DNA from: Erigeron canadensis
Taxonomy: Eukaryota > Streptophyta > Magnoliopsida > Asterales > Asteraceae
Direction of reading: 5' to 3'
Assembly (NCBI RefSeq): GCF_010389155.1
Contig: NC_057769.1
Location: 31,310,735 to 31,374,734, forward strand
Length of the DNA: 64,000 bases
The notes beneath the pieces are model-generated. The model ran no database searches. It saw only the letters and a list, made by a program, of their open reading frames with translations, and was not told the origin of the DNA. A program made the position numbers and the translations under genes. Below, piece by piece: positions 12,201 to 25,521 of the stretch (its first letter is position 1; each line of letters begins with the position of its first letter).

Positions 12201-15200
12201 CCTCTGGAAGAATCACAAACAGCATTTGAAGCTGGCTTCCAGGTGCAACACTCGTTAGTTGTGTGTTACACTGAGAGAGAATATCAGCCAGGGCCTTCTC
12301 AATGTTGTGAGGCGGAGCAGAAAACATTCGGATCAGTGGCTGGGGATTAAATACCTTCAAAATTAAAGTTAAGTTAGATTTCTAGATATTGACTTGATAT
12401 GGCGACAGAAACACAAAAGTATACACACCATTCCTTTGTTCATACACATCTGGACAAGTTCATGGCAAAAGCGTCCAACAGCATCTTCTCTTTGCCTTGA
12501 AAAGTTGGCGATAGCCCAATAATTGACAGTGCCTCCATTTATCATTTTCTACCAAAAACAGCATAAACAAAGTCAGAACAAAAAGCACTACTCTCAATTT
12601 TAAACTGGAAAATATGAAGGTAAAGAACTTAACCAGATCAATCATATTCCATTGACCAACCAATGGATTAATCTCTGAAGAACCATGATACTTGAGCTGA
12701 AAATAGAAGTAATGAAAAGCATATTCAGCACCAACTATAAAGAGATGTGCATTATTGAAATCGTAAGTAAGATTTAAAAGGTTAAATGTTACAGGAGGTG
12801 GTGGAAGAACTCGTGCATCAATTGTTGTAAGCTGTTCCTTCACCCGCATGCCAAAATCTTTGTTCACTAGATCATCATCATTGTACTTGTTACTCTGCAT
12901 TGTCTACAATGCACCAAACAACAATAAAAAGGTAAGTATTTATACAAGAATAGTTTCATCAAAAAAAACAATAAAACTTAAATCAAACTGGAAAAAATGC
13001 ACACCCTCATAATGCTTTCTTCTCTATCTTTTGGGCGTTGGCAAGTAGCCCTTAAGAAGTTAGTCACTTGCTTCTCATTTAGCTTCAAAGCATACCTTTG
13101 TCCCCCAGCAAGCCAGCAAGTCTACAGTTACACAATTTAAAGTCAGAAGAGGTTCTGATTATTGAAAGTTAAAAATAGACAATGAAAACTACCTCCATAG
13201 GCAGATACGTAGGCTTCGCTTCTGTCCCAGCTTGAATAGCAGGAAGAAAGGGAAAACGAATCTGGATATTGTACTTGGTACGGAAGTATTGAACAACAGT
13301 TGTAGTTGCTCCCGTTTCATCAACAAAGCTAACAAAAAAATAAGATTAAAACAATTGTTTTTCTAAAAAGGAACACATAGAACAAGATGTAATGCACTAG
13401 GCTTAAGTCAAACAACGATGATCCACAAAATTGAGTCCTAACAACATAATCACCATCCATAGCTTCAATTAAAGTTGAAGTTGCATTTGTTTTTGTTTTG
13501 CTAATTACAGCATTAAATTTACTCTGAGAATTAACGACCATTATGATATCTAAACTGCCTTACTTCAATATTGACCTTATTATAATTAAACTTTGCTAAA
13601 TGGATCTCAAAATACCCAATCCATATAATTAAACTATTCAAAACTCACGTTAGCTGGTTAAGCGGTTGAGCAGTCAATCCGTTAACCTTATAGCGCCTCA
13701 TGTAATCCTTCCGGCGAACTTCAACCCTAACACCTCTAAGAGCTCTCTTGACCTGAAGTAATTGCAAGATAAGAAACTATGACCTTGCAAAGAAAGGTAA
13801 GCACAAAGGATTCTACTTCATAATTGATTTCACTCCAAAAACTCGATTCCGAAAAAGAAAATTAAAAAAATGAAAACTGAAAAGGTAACCATCCTATACA
13901 AAATGTTCAAAAACATCAGTAAACAACATCAGCTAATCACAATTTGCATGGATTCCTCCAGTAACATATCAGCTACAGAACAGAAATTTATAAATACACA
14001 TTTACGCGGTCATGCTAGTAAAATCTAGTAGATACCTTAAGACGTTCTTGGTCTGAAAGTGGCCTTGATATATCTTTGCCAAGAAATTCTCCAACAAAAT
14101 CTGAGACCAACCTCGGTTCATAAAAAGCCCTTGCAGCCATATCTGCAAAACAGGATATTTAGAAAAGCAAAAGCAGATGATTAAGCTTCTATAATAATCA
14201 TAACAAAGTAAACATGGCTGGTCAGTGAAAAAAGATATACAAGCAAATAGTACAGAGACCCACCAATGTTGAGTGACATGCCCATTTGCGTTGGTCGCAT
14301 ACTCTGGTAAAACCCTTTCCAAAACTCAACACCATCACCTAGAACACCTTTGCCATCAGGAGTGAACAGTGACCGGCCAATTATTTCACGGCTGCACAAG
14401 AAATGGGACATTGTTAATAATCATGATACATAAAAGAGAATGTAGGTAACATATATGACTTACTTTTTAGAAGCAGACTCCCTCAGAACCACATCAAGAG
14501 CTTGAATAGTCTCTTGTGGTATATCACTTTGTCTTCCAGCCAAGTACTGTCTCAAGTGATGAAGATCCTTTCGAGCAGCAAACTTAATAGTCACCTTGAA
14601 CTCTTTTTCACGCCTATAATTGACAACAGTTACATCAGACAATGTTTTTGAAATGGCAAGGACTAAGCAACAGATATTGGAAATTAAACATACTGCTGCT
14701 CTTCGAGTTTTACAACGAACTCTTTTGACTCGAACGGCAGAGCTCCAGCGGCAAATGCACTTTTCTTCCCATCATAAGCAAGCAACATGTTTCCCATGTG
14801 TGAAGCCTTGTAAAACTTGCTAAGAATATTCATGATATCTCTACATTTTGTCTTTGAAGTTACCTCAGGGGTAATTGTCACCTGAAACATAAAACACAAC
14901 ACATACAATGATACAAAATCCATAATCAACATCACAACTAATAGCAGTAAATTGAATAAACACTACAAATATACCAGCACGTTAACTCAAAAAGCATTCG
15001 TTTGTGTCCAACAATAAACGAAAACACAGTAAAAAATGGACCAAGTCATTTCAAAGGCATTAATTGATCATGGTTAGGATACAAAAAACGTTTAAAAAAA
15101 ATTTCATTTCACCAAATCAGTTGTATATTCTGCTAAACCTAGAGCTTTTTATTTTAAATTTCACTTAAAATCAAATTAGCATCTTCTTATCATTATATTG

Positions 15201-16834
15201 CACCATTATTTTTGAAGTCCTTTTTTTGATGATATAATTACTGGTCCCCAATTCTAGTTAGTTGGCCACATTACTTAAAAAATATGACTCACCTACAAGG
15301 TACAACATCAATTACATATACACACACTTGTCATTCTTATTAGAATGTCATATATTAGGTATAACATGATCATTAAACATAACAAATAGCATTATGTGCT
15401 TTCCCTTTTGAAAACATGTCACAGAAACCGAATGATTACACAGCTTAAACCCTTACTATAGTAACCAGGATATGAATAAACCACAAACAAAACTTGTTTT
15501 CAAAGGTATTTTTGTAAATAAAGAATAATAAATAGGACAAAAGGATAAAGTATGAAACAAGGTAGCTTGAAACCCCTTTTTAATGGGCCCAAAGTCACAT
15601 AAACATAGTGTGAGGGTCCATTTATATATCTCGAAAACAAAATCAAAAACACAATTTCCTTTACATTATATAAAATTATTTTTTTACAAAATACTAGATA
15701 ATTAAAAAAGGGTATGACACAGGGCAGCTTGAAACCCTTTTTCAAAGAACTCAGTATTACAGAAAGCATTCTGAACAAATAAAAATCAAACACTATCAAA
15801 CACAAACCCTTGCTAAAGATGATATAAGATTATTTCTAATAATAATAATAATTTTATTCTATTATTATATAATTTTCATTTTAAAAAATATATAATTAAA
15901 AAATAGAAAACCCTTTTCAGAGTCCATGGTTATAGACTTATAGAAACAGAGAATTGTGCCGAAAACCCTTGACAAAATTCACATAATAATAACCCTTGCA
16001 AAAGTAGTATATAATAATGAAAAGTATTTCAGACTTTTGCTTTTCATAAAAATAAAAAAAAAATAATAATAACTAAATTGAAATCTGTAGAAATTGATGT
16101 CCGTACAACAAAAACATGTATCCGGATTTTCCGATTATGTACAACTTATGCAAAATAAACAAACAATATTTTCAAAAAAATTGGGAAAAAATAAAAACAT
16201 TAATAGATGAAAAATTGAACAAATGAAGAACAAGTGTATATCTACAATAACAATAAATATATATTTCAAATATACATAGAGATATAACAAATGTATATAT
16301 ACAACTATTTCTCCATGAATATAAACATACACATCCATCAATGAGGATGACATGTGTACAAAAATACATGGATTCTATACAACTATAGATACACAATATT
16401 TACATCATATATACATAAAAAGTAAAATATTAATTAAAAACAAAAACAAAAAAAAGTTGAATATATATATATATATATGTAATGAAGATCCTTACATCAT
16501 ATTGGTACGGATCTTTCTCGCCTAGATCGACGAGGAAGTGATTCGCCTTAATCACACACTTTCTACCAACAGTACCAAAACCAGCCCTCGGCGGAGCGGC
16601 TAGCTTCTTCGACGACATAGGTGCCGACGGTACGGACGGAGACGGCGACGGAGCAGCCGCCACCGCTTGTTGAACCGGACGCTGTTGCTGCATTACAGGT
16701 GGACCGGCCGGAGACGGCGCCGACGAACCTATAGAGAGGTTCTGGAACGACGAAACCGGAAGTTCACCGGCGCGTCCACGTCCACGTCCACGCCCACGAC
16801 CAGGTGCCGTTCCTCCACGTCCTCTGCCGGACAT
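9216..16834 (-). CDS. AGO5: Argonaute protein, AGO1/5/10 clade, most like AGO5
   Basis: Twenty-two exons join to 2775 bases, 924 residues. Exons from the 5' end: 16496-16834, 14694-14881, 14464-14613, 14264-14391, 14036-14142, 13649-13752, 13193-13328, 13005-13121, 12793-12903, 12634-12696, 12429-12548, 12186-12354, 11973-12094, 11761-11898, 10791-10933, 10624-10686, 10185-10248, 9961-10096, 9807-9880, 9595-9689, 9481-9512, 9216-9391. The N-terminus is a Gly/Arg-rich tail, followed by the N domain, linker, PAZ (about 285-400), MID and PIWI (about 560-880). The slicer triad is intact: D648 in GADVTHP, D734 in [11 protein letters not shown] and H874 in YYAHLA. The protein ends in the usual MFYC. 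It should load small RNAs and cut target RNAs. The call AGO5 rests on phrases such as KANHFLV and SKEFVV, and could be wrong within the clade. PAZ has CWLAGGQRY where AGO1 has CKIVEGQRY. Confidence 0.93.
11478..11732. mobile_element. Stowaway-type MITE (Tc1/mariner) in an Argonaute intron
   Basis: The ends are ctccctccgtccc and its inverted copy gggacggagggag, the classic Stowaway terminal repeat. The element is flanked by TA on both sides (11476-11477 and 11733-11734), the expected target duplication. It is 255 bp long and has no coding capacity. It lies in intron 14 (10934-11760), only about 27 bases from the splice donor of exon 14. Confidence 0.93.
14882..16495 (-). other. Long first intron of the Argonaute gene
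   Basis: This 1.6-kb intron is strongly AT-rich, with a TA microsatellite at about 16459-16479 close to the donor. A phrase (cttgaaaccc followed by ttttt) occurs twice about 160 bases apart (about 15568 and 15730), suggesting an old local duplication. No coding exon was found in it. Confidence 0.6.
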
Positions 16835-16962
16835 CGGAAAACAAACGGTTAAGGTGTGACGGGTTTTTTTATATAAATAGAAAAATAAATATATAATTGT
16901 TTAGAGAGAGAGTGGGGGAGTGAGGAAGTGTGTGTGGGAGGGTGGGTGTATAGAATGTGTAT

Positions 16963-16976
16963 ATATATTTATATAG
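16963..16976 (-). promoter_or_regulatory. Candidate TATA box and CT-rich leader of the Argonaute gene
   Basis: On the minus strand, ctatataaatatatat lies about 130 bases before the ATG at 16834. It is followed by a CT-rich stretch (the plus strand shows gagagagagtgggggag at about 16902-16920), typical of plant 5' leaders. Confidence 0.4.
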
Positions 16977-17055
16977 AGAGTGAGAGAGGAAGGATGATTG
17001 GATGAAGGAAGGTATGAGGGGTAAAATTGGAAAGTAAACAATTACGAAGGACACG

Positions 17056-18354
17056 CAAGCGTCAAATCTTACAGGTTAACACCGCCCGTTGAAAGTTTTT
17101 TGACATATTTTAACCCCGTTTCTCAATAAAAGATAAAGATTCGCATTATTTGAGTTCGTTTGTGACTAGATGGTTTTAGATACGGGTTTAAAATTTTTGA
17201 AACGAACAAGGAAAAGTTATCATGTTTATGTATAGAAAAATAAGATTTTTTATGATATTTTTGATGATGAAAGATATGACATAAGATGTCATGTCATAAC
17301 TATAGTTCAAAAATATTTTTGGTGTGACATGTGGGTAGTTTTAAAATCCCAATCCTAAGGAAATTCACAATCGGGGATGTTTTTGGAATAACATTTGTTT
17401 GCATACAACTCGTTAATGGATAAAAAGTGTATCAAAAATCAACTAATGAGAAAATAGAACAAAATACGAAAAGACGTTTGATTATTCAGGAAAATCTACA
17501 AAAATATACTGACAACGGAAGGCGGCAAAATGTTTTCGACAACAAAGGCGCTTACAATGCCACAAAGGCAATTTCAAGCAACAAATAATTAGAAGAATCT
17601 CAAATACGAGTTGTATTGACATGTCTTTAAAGATTGTCCTGAGTTTTAGAATAACCACGGTGTCATTATGAGTTAGAAAACGTTTATTTTAAAACATCTC
17701 ATGCCCAATCTCAACGAGATGAGCGTGTTTTTAACCCAAACCCAGGAGTGTGACTAGAAACACTACTCGTATTATATACGAGACAACCTGGTTCGTTGAA
17801 CACTATCATCAATATCGGCAAGAATCCTTAAAAAGTCAAGTAAGATTCTTATGTTGAGATAGTTTACGAGCTTAATCATCAACAACCCGTTATCCCATGC
17901 TCGCTAGTTTATAATCATCATTTACTCGACTACGTAAATTACGGTGGAAAATCCACCTTAGCAACCAACAATCCATTTGGTTTGGGGATTTTAATGACAC
18001 ATTTGTGTTTTTAATCTTTAGTTTTAAAGGACACATAATATATTAGAAATTGTAGGGATACGTGTTGGAAATCCTAGCCACATTTTAAGATCCAAATAAA
18101 GGAGCTAGAAACTCAGAAAAGTAATGATTAACTTCATTGTTTATTTTCTTTGTAATCTGTACGTCTAGTTATCACGATCATTTTACGGTCAACATAAAAA
18201 TAAAATTTTTTAAAAAAAAAAGAGTTAAACCGCATAAAATTTTGATTATCGAGATATATGATGGGATTTGAACCTCTAATTAATTTTTACATTTCTGTTG
18301 GATGTCCACTACCATTAAACACCGTTGCTCAAAACTTTGCAATTTTTTTTTTTT
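17056..18354. other. Intergenic, no gene recognised
   Basis: Spacer upstream of the Argonaute gene. No family motif is seen. A stretch near 18240-18320 has gggatttgaacctc, the inverse of a pol III B-box-like sequence, and could be an old SINE, but without a clear A box or target duplication this is weak. Confidence 0.4.
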
Positions 18355-19960
18355 AGAAAATGTCACAAATGGTCTCTGGGGTTTGTCACATTAGCGTTTT
18401 CCCCCTGTGCTTTTCTTTCGTTGCAACTGGCCTCTGCCTTTTTCGTTTTCGTTGTCAGAAGCCCCTGACATTAACTTTTGTTAAATTTCACCGTTAAATC
18501 CAATATGTGCAATGCACATGAGGGCATTTTGGTCATTTAATCTCTAAAACACTCATTCTTTCTTTACCTTTTTTTTTTCAGATCTAAACTCATCTTTCTC
18601 ATCATATTATCATCATCTCTAACCATATCTTATCAATTAATAATAAAGCAAATAATAAAACACTATCAAATACCAAACTATGCAGCTAATAGAGAACAAG
18701 CATCATCTTTGACAACTTCGTAACTTCACAAATTTTAAAACGACCAAGTTCATATATATTAATATCTCCCATTTGCCCATTGGTTATGCTTGTCGAAGAT
18801 TTCCATAACTATGAAAAACATGCATTCCTAAAACTATGAAAGCTTTCGCCTAACGGGGAGTTTGGGATTGCTTATTTGCTTTTTTGCTTTGCTTACAAAA
18901 AAAGTGTATATTTCTACAAATATAAGCAGCTTCTAATCTGCTTAAAAAAATAAGTAATAAGCTAAAAAGGAAAGCACTCCCAAACACCTCTTTACCATAT
19001 AGAAATAATCTTAACTCCAAAATGGCAAAGTAGCCTATCACCATAAACATTGATTTCAGACTAAAAGCTTGCCGGAAAAAATGGTAGTTCGCCGAAAAAC
19101 TTAAAAGATTCGATTACACCTTCAGTTCTTTGAATTAAAACTCAAAACCAGTATCAAAACACCCAGAAACTGATCCGATACAAACCCTTGCCCAAAACGA
19201 TTACTATCGAAGTTGACGGAAAATATGAAATCTCGCCGGAAAAATGTAAACTCCGATATCTCGCACGTTTCTTCGAGTTAGAACTCGAAACTGGCACCAA
19301 ACTTCTCACCAATGAATCGCGAACAAATCCTAGTCAATAATTAATTCGATTGAGATTTGCCTGAAAAATCAACCACTTCACCGGAATGTTAACTGTCACC
19401 AAATCTCATCAAATCGCAAAACTGAATACATGAAACTGATCGGAATTTTACCATGAACAAAACCTCTTTGATTTTCAATCTGATATGGTGCAAAACGGAA
19501 TCGAATTCGAAAAGAGATGTTTCAACAGGAAGTTGTTGCTTTTTCTTTTCAATTTATGTATTTTCTTCTTTTTTTTATATTTAAAATTGAGGATATCAAA
19601 TGACTTGAAAAATCAAATGAGATTCTTGAAGAAGATCTAAGAAAATTTGTTTAGGAATGGAGGAATGTGTATGAAGAATAAGGTTGTTGAAGAGGATACA
19701 CTGATACATATAGATACATATATGTATTAATTAAAAAAGTTTTTTTTATCACATATAGTCCCTGTGGTTAATTCTATTGGACGATTATACCCTCACGTGA
19801 TTCGCACATGATGGGTTTAAACGGCCATAACTAACAGAAGTTAGTGACAGGGACCAGTTGCAACGAAAATGAAAAAGTCAAGGACCAGTTGCAACGAAAA
19901 AAAACACAGGGGACAAAACGCTAATATGACAAACCACATGGACCATTTGTGACATTTTCT
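18355..19960. mobile_element. Non-autonomous long-TIR DNA transposon (element A, MULE-like)
   Basis: The first ~180 bases, starting agaaaatgtcacaaatggtc, return inverted at the right end, which finishes gaccatttgtgacattttct. Both arms contain the phrase cgttgcaactggcc/tcc and a variant of ttagcgttttgtcccctgtg. The element is flanked by runs of T that could be a 9-10 base target duplication, as in Mutator-like elements, but a T run cannot prove it. The 1.6-kb body has no transposase frame. Inside, at about 19080-19390, a unit of roughly 120 bases occurs about twice in tandem, with landmarks cgccggaaaa, ttcttcgagtta and aacaaatccta. A related module is in element B (25956-27487). Confidence 0.8.
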
Positions 19961-19965
19961 CTTTT

Positions 19966-20240
19966 TTTTTTTGAAAGTTAAATTTTATTCACAACGGCCA
20001 AAACCACCAAAAGTGGTCGGCACTACTATACAACCAACTTATACAAACTGAAATTTACACCAACTATCCCATGTTAAAGAACTATGCTTTGATCTATTAC
20101 AATACCATAAATAACTATATGAACGTATATCTTGAAAAATCTTCTCCACGCAAATGGTCCCGTTTGCAAACCTTTTATTATTTCGGGCTTTTCAAATACA
20201 CCAACAAGAGACGATTAAAATACCTTTGTTAAAATACTTT
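19966..20240 (-). mobile_element. Possible 3' fragment of a LINE
   Basis: A T run followed by gaaagttaaattttattcac resembles the reversed tail of a plant non-LTR element, like the clearer one at 39773-40244. No reverse transcriptase residues can be read, so this is a weak call. The T run is also the right flank of element A. Confidence 0.25.
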
Positions 20241-21994
20241 GCAATCTATATCTGCTTAATTACGTAATTGAGACATCGAGTTACATGTTATGACAATTAA
20301 AAGTTTTGATACAATAAATAACAAAATATAAAAGGTTAAATAATATGTGTACACTTAATTTTCTAGCTAATTTATAAAACAGATACTAATATACGATTTG
20401 TTTGTACGCATCCGATGAAATATGAAGCATGTCATTTCGCCCCTAAACTCCTAAAGGTTGTCGAATACATAGTCGGTACGAAAAGTATGATATGTAACAT
20501 GTAACATAACAAATTAAAGAAAATAAAATAAAGGACATGCTCTATTATGCCTCTATCACTTGTTCACGTCAATCATTTTTTAAAATTTTGTATACGTACA
20601 AATATACTATCATGGTACCGTGCAATGTGGTGATGGTGGTCGCGATAATTGTCTGGTGGTGTCGGGGATGGGTGATGATGTCGGCGACTATTGATGATTG
20701 TGACAGTATCGAGTGGTGTATGCATACCTGATGTAAAGATGATAGTGTATATTTTAAAAGATAAGGATTTAAAGTTTAAATTATTAAAATACGGGTTTAT
20801 GGTATAAAGTATTTCATTCAAAGCAAATTGAGTACTTTCTAATACTCGTGTCTCTTTCCATAGAGAATGTTAAATAAGGGTAATCATGTCATTTTCAAAC
20901 TAACCTTCATATCACGATTTTTGAAAAGAAGGGAGCTAGAATTTTTAAAAACCAGTAAAGATAAAAAAAAATTAATGTAATTAACCAATGGGGTGAAACC
21001 TGAATAATACGTCATCATGTAATCACATGTACCCATAGATGAAGACTAGAGATTTCAAGTTCAAATAAACTTGACAAATACAAGTGGAGAAATTAAATTT
21101 TTTTGATTCATGTGTGAGGATGGTGACTTACCGAGCATAAGTTCTATGCGTTATGTGTTATGGGTACCAAAATAGTATCTCGGACCAGAGAGTTTCTACC
21201 TATTTATTTTTTTTATAAAGAGAATTCACATAATAGTAAATTGTTTTATTCAGTCTTTTTGTTTGACAAATTAATTATGATAATGATACATGTAGTCATG
21301 TAGACCTTGAACAATTAACAACGAAGTAAACATACATATGACCATATGAGCGATGAATAAACAGAATACATTATTAAGAAGAATTCCTTTTACACATGAA
21401 GTTTGATATACTTCATCAAGACACCATATATTTCATCATTTCAAACATGTTTGTTTATTAAAATAGTATATCACCGATTAAATCACGATATTTACCTATA
21501 TACACATATATAACATTCGCCCGATTCAAATAAAAAATTCCTTCATACATTATTAATCGAAACATTTGATGTACGTTAATATATACTCGTATGTTTCAAA
21601 GCTCGTATCTCTAACATATACACGTATCTGACTATGTACAACCATATTACAGTAACAACTGTCATATTATTGTTTGTTTAAAAATATGCGAATAAAAACA
21701 AAGAAAGAAAGAAAGAAAGAAAGAAACATCCAAACAGGATACAATCGTACATGTCACGTTACAGGTGGGAACGCATGAACATATAAAATGGTCGTTTTCG
21801 TGGTAAAATTCCAGGAAATTCACAGGCTGCTGCATGCACATTTGCCTTTGGGGGTCAGTATGTGTTTTGGTTGTGGTGTACTATTAGCTAAAAATGGAAC
21901 AACACCACTACCTGCACCATTTGCTATACATGGTCACGGAGATTTACTTATTTTATGTAAATTGGTAAGTTGTCTAAATTTTAGAATTTGAATT
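20241..21994. other. Intergenic, with a GAAA microsatellite
   Basis: AT-rich spacer with no recognisable gene. A (GAAA)n microsatellite lies at about 21700-21726. An open frame at 21788-21991 has no family features, and it ends where the solo LTR begins. Confidence 0.45.
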
Positions 21995-22811
21995 TGTTAG
22001 AATATATGAACATATAAACATACAAGATCACGAATAAGCGCAACAGAAGAAATCGAAACATATATGCAATCACATTAATTAACAAAGAGAGAATCGAGAC
22101 GTGTACCTTATATGCAAAGATCCAATTGAAATAATAATAAGATTATTATTATTAGTTAGGGTTTAAAGCAAAACCCCTCCACGATCACACACTAGACACC
22201 CCTATACCGTATGCTAGTACCTTGATCACGAACAACAAACCCCTTTGTATAAACCTTTGTATCACTTCTGTCGAACAACTAGTTGGAATAAAACCAAACT
22301 TCTTGTTGCCGTCAAACAAGTAATAATCACAATTAATGCTATGAATTATTATATTAATTGTTTGAGTGTTCCACGAATGAAACAAACTTCAGCCAATGTA
22401 TTTGATTTCGACCGAGAGACAAAGAAGAAAAGAGAGGAATTTTCTATGCGAATGAATGGATGAAAAACCTAGGAATTAGCCCTTGTATTTATAGGGTAAT
22501 TTTAGGTTAAACAAAACTTGGAAACTAAGCAACATCAAGGCTATGGAAAGCCTTGATGAAATCGTCCCCCATACATGGACCAAGGTCCAAGCCCACTTTC
22601 CAATTTTCATATTTTAATCCTCCTTTTTAATTAATTAAATATAATTAATCCTTTAACTATGTTTAATTAATTATTTCGTGATCAAACCAATTAATATATT
22701 ACTTTAATATATCAATTGTTATTATCGAGTTACCTTGTCATTTCGTGTGACCCCGTAGGCTTAAATTATTCCCGGACATGCGACTTATAATAATATGATC
22801 ATATGCCAACA
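21995..22811. mobile_element. Solo LTR of an LTR retrotransposon
   Basis: The 817-bp unit starts tgttagaata and ends atgccaaca, giving the TG...CA ends of an LTR, and is flanked by the 5-base direct repeat gaatt (21990-21994 and 22812-22816). No internal polyprotein, primer-binding site or second LTR is next to it. It is therefore best read as a solo LTR left by recombination between two LTRs. The sequence tatttatagggt near 22485 could be part of the LTR promoter. The superfamily (Copia or Gypsy) cannot be settled from the LTR alone. Confidence 0.88.
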
Positions 22812-22816
22812 GAATT

Positions 22817-25521
22817 ACCAAAAAGTTAGTTAGGAAATTTAAGGTAACAATGCTGCTTAAAAAGTATTCATCATATTATTTATAAAAAATAGTGTCTTTC
22901 ATCTTACCAAAACGAGAAAATAACCTAAATAACTAAAAACTATTTCAAACATACTAAAATATCCAAAATTTCTAGAGTTTACAAAAAATACACATAAAAT
23001 CGCAAGACCACAATGATGAGTTCGGATTGCAAGCACTCATTGAGGTTCACAAGCAGTCCTAAGGATTTGAAGGAGTGATTGGAATTTTTAAGCAGTTCTT
23101 GTGATCCTCAAATAGTGCTTGCGATCCGCAACTTTCTTTGCAGATCTTTTGTAAACTCTAAAAAACTTGGGTAATGATTTTTGGTCAAGGTTATTTTCTC
23201 TATCAAAAACTACACTAATTTTAATTTTTTTTGGAAAAAAAAATTTTAATCGTCACACAAATTTTACAGTTTGAGGGGGAAAAAATATCACACATGGCTT
23301 CACACTATCATAGTGGCATGTTGGAGAGGAAATGGGCATTGCCATGCCTAAACCTGATTTGATGAATGGCTTTTAAGTTAAAGTAGATGTTGTTGCTACC
23401 ACACGTACATTACGGGTAGTTAGAATGACTACGTTTACTTGAGAAATCAAATAAAAATTAATGTTTCTAAACTTGATCGACATGGTTTAATAAGAATTAA
23501 GACATCGGAAAATAATTTGGATCGTGAATCAAATATCTCTATCGTGAAAACCCCAAAATACCACTATCACTTATTCATCATACCCTTAAAAGAAATTTCA
23601 ACCACTCTTTTATTTATCTCCTCTCAAATCTCAATCACTTATTCTTCTCTCTCATCCATAAATCATTTTATTCCTCTTATATATTCATTCAAAATCTTTT
23701 ATCTCAAAAATCATACATCGATAAACTATAAAAATGATATAAGTATTCTTAAAATTACATGCTCTTTCATTGGAGATGTCATTCGATATACTTTCAATGA
23801 ATTTTTAAATCCGATGACAGAGCCCGGACGGGTAAGGCATTTGGCTATCACAATCTATGACATATCACATAGTATGAGCTATCATACTCTATGACCTATC
23901 ACTCACGCTATCTCACCGCCGCAATGCACGGGTACTTTATCTCGTAAAACATAACTTACATTAATGTATCGATATATCAAGCATTGCTTAAAATCTCTAA
24001 TATATATTAAAAGATAAACTTTAAATCAAAAATGAAGTAATCTAGACCATTTTATTGGATTTCCTCTTTTTTTTTATCCACCCTTAGATACTTGACTCAA
24101 CTTTCACTCAAATACTCTTTTAGTCCTTTAACTATAAATAAAATGCTCCAACAATACATACATTAATTAATGTTCATATTCTACTTATCTAACCATATTA
24201 AAATTAATATGTCTAATTCTTTTGTTACCTTTTTTGGTTATCAATCTCATATAACATGTATTATTTATCTTCTTCTTCTTCTTTTTTTTAGGTTTATTTG
24301 GATTTCATATTTGATTTTCTTATAAATCTTTGTATGGATTAATATTATAAAAAAAGGTTATATTTTCCTGAATAGTTATCAAATAGTGATTGTTTCAAAA
24401 ATTATATCTTCCTTTAAGTTTTTAATACTTGATTTTCTTTCAAGTATTAGCAATTATATGTATAGTTTCTTGATTTGTGTCAAGTAAAATTATGATCCGT
24501 CTTGCACAATAGTTTATTTTTCATAATTGATTTTTTCTTACAAATAATTAATAACAAATTATGTTGTATTGGATTATAGTTTAAATTAATCTTATGTTAT
24601 AAACTATAACTATATACTTGATGATATATGATCAAGGTTGAAAAATATGATTATCATAGTTTAATGTGAATCATTTGAATGAGCTCAACGGAGATATTTT
24701 GACATATAGTTAGATAAGCATTTTCTATGAGGGCAGCGGGGTCAACTGCCCCCACTTCAATTTTGGTACAATGTAAATTTCTAAAATTTAAATGGTATAT
24801 TGTAATTTTTTTCTAAAAGTAAGGAAAAATAAATACGCATACATACAAGTATTGTCTTCATTGTCATAAGCATATTTTTTAGAAGTCATTGGTAATCGAA
24901 ATAATAATTTTGAGATACATCTTTTTTATTGAGATTATAAAAAACTTGAGTAGTTTTAATTTTTAATAGAAAAAAAAAGAAGGTTTATAAATAAAGCTTT
25001 CTTTGTTTCGGTATATAAATGTGTAATACATTAATATTGTAACTGTTTGTGAAGAAATTATTTTCTTTCAAATTATTCTATATATTTATCACAAAAATTA
25101 ATTATAATAATCATAACAGTTATGTAGAAAAAAAATATATAAGTTATTTCATAAAAATATATATCTTTTGGGTTTCATGCATTATGGTTTATGTTTTCAT
25201 TTAATAAGACATTGTCCGTCATGTATGGTTTATATTATATTTTTAAAAAATTGGTAGTTTTAAAATATGAGTGTTACTATATTCTTTTGATGGTCCATTT
25301 TCTATTATCGAGCTACGTCCAAATTTTTTTACATTATCAGATACAACTCTTATAAGTATGATAAACAACTTTTAAAATTGCCCACTCATACAAAAATTTA
25401 TGGCTCCGTCTTTGCATACAGTCATTATCATGATATGAAATATGTATGAGTTTTGTACATCAACTATACATTAGCAAAATAAAAATTAAATTTTTGCTCT
25501 CAATTCACTATATATAATATC
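22817..25521. other. Intergenic, with possible Helitron borders
   Basis: AT-rich spacer. Near 23912-23945, cgccgcaatgcacgg is followed by ten bases, then ctcg and T, resembling a decayed Helitron 3' end. About 50 bases on (23994), a-tctctaatatatattaaaag resembles a Helitron 5' end (TC after A). An open frame at 23439-23894 has no family motif. Nothing else is recognised. Confidence 0.4.

Noticed and set aside
14620..14823. Plus-strand open frames inside Argonaute exons
   Set aside because: They are shadows of the conserved minus-strand coding exons and have no family features of their own.
18190..18345. Old minus-strand SINE with a ggttcaaatccc-type B box
   Set aside because: The A box is poor, there is no tail and no target duplication. 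Short B-box-like text occurs by chance.
23439..23894. 151-codon open frame on the plus strand
   Set aside because: Composition is that of AT-rich spacer (many Ile, Ser, Lys, Asn), with no domain, promoter or splice context. It is long by chance in low-stop sequence.
24725..25415. hAT-like element with gcccccact and ggctccgtc phrases at its edges
   Set aside because: The phrases recall the ends of the MITE at 44509 but are not in a clean inverted arrangement, and no 8-base duplication was found.
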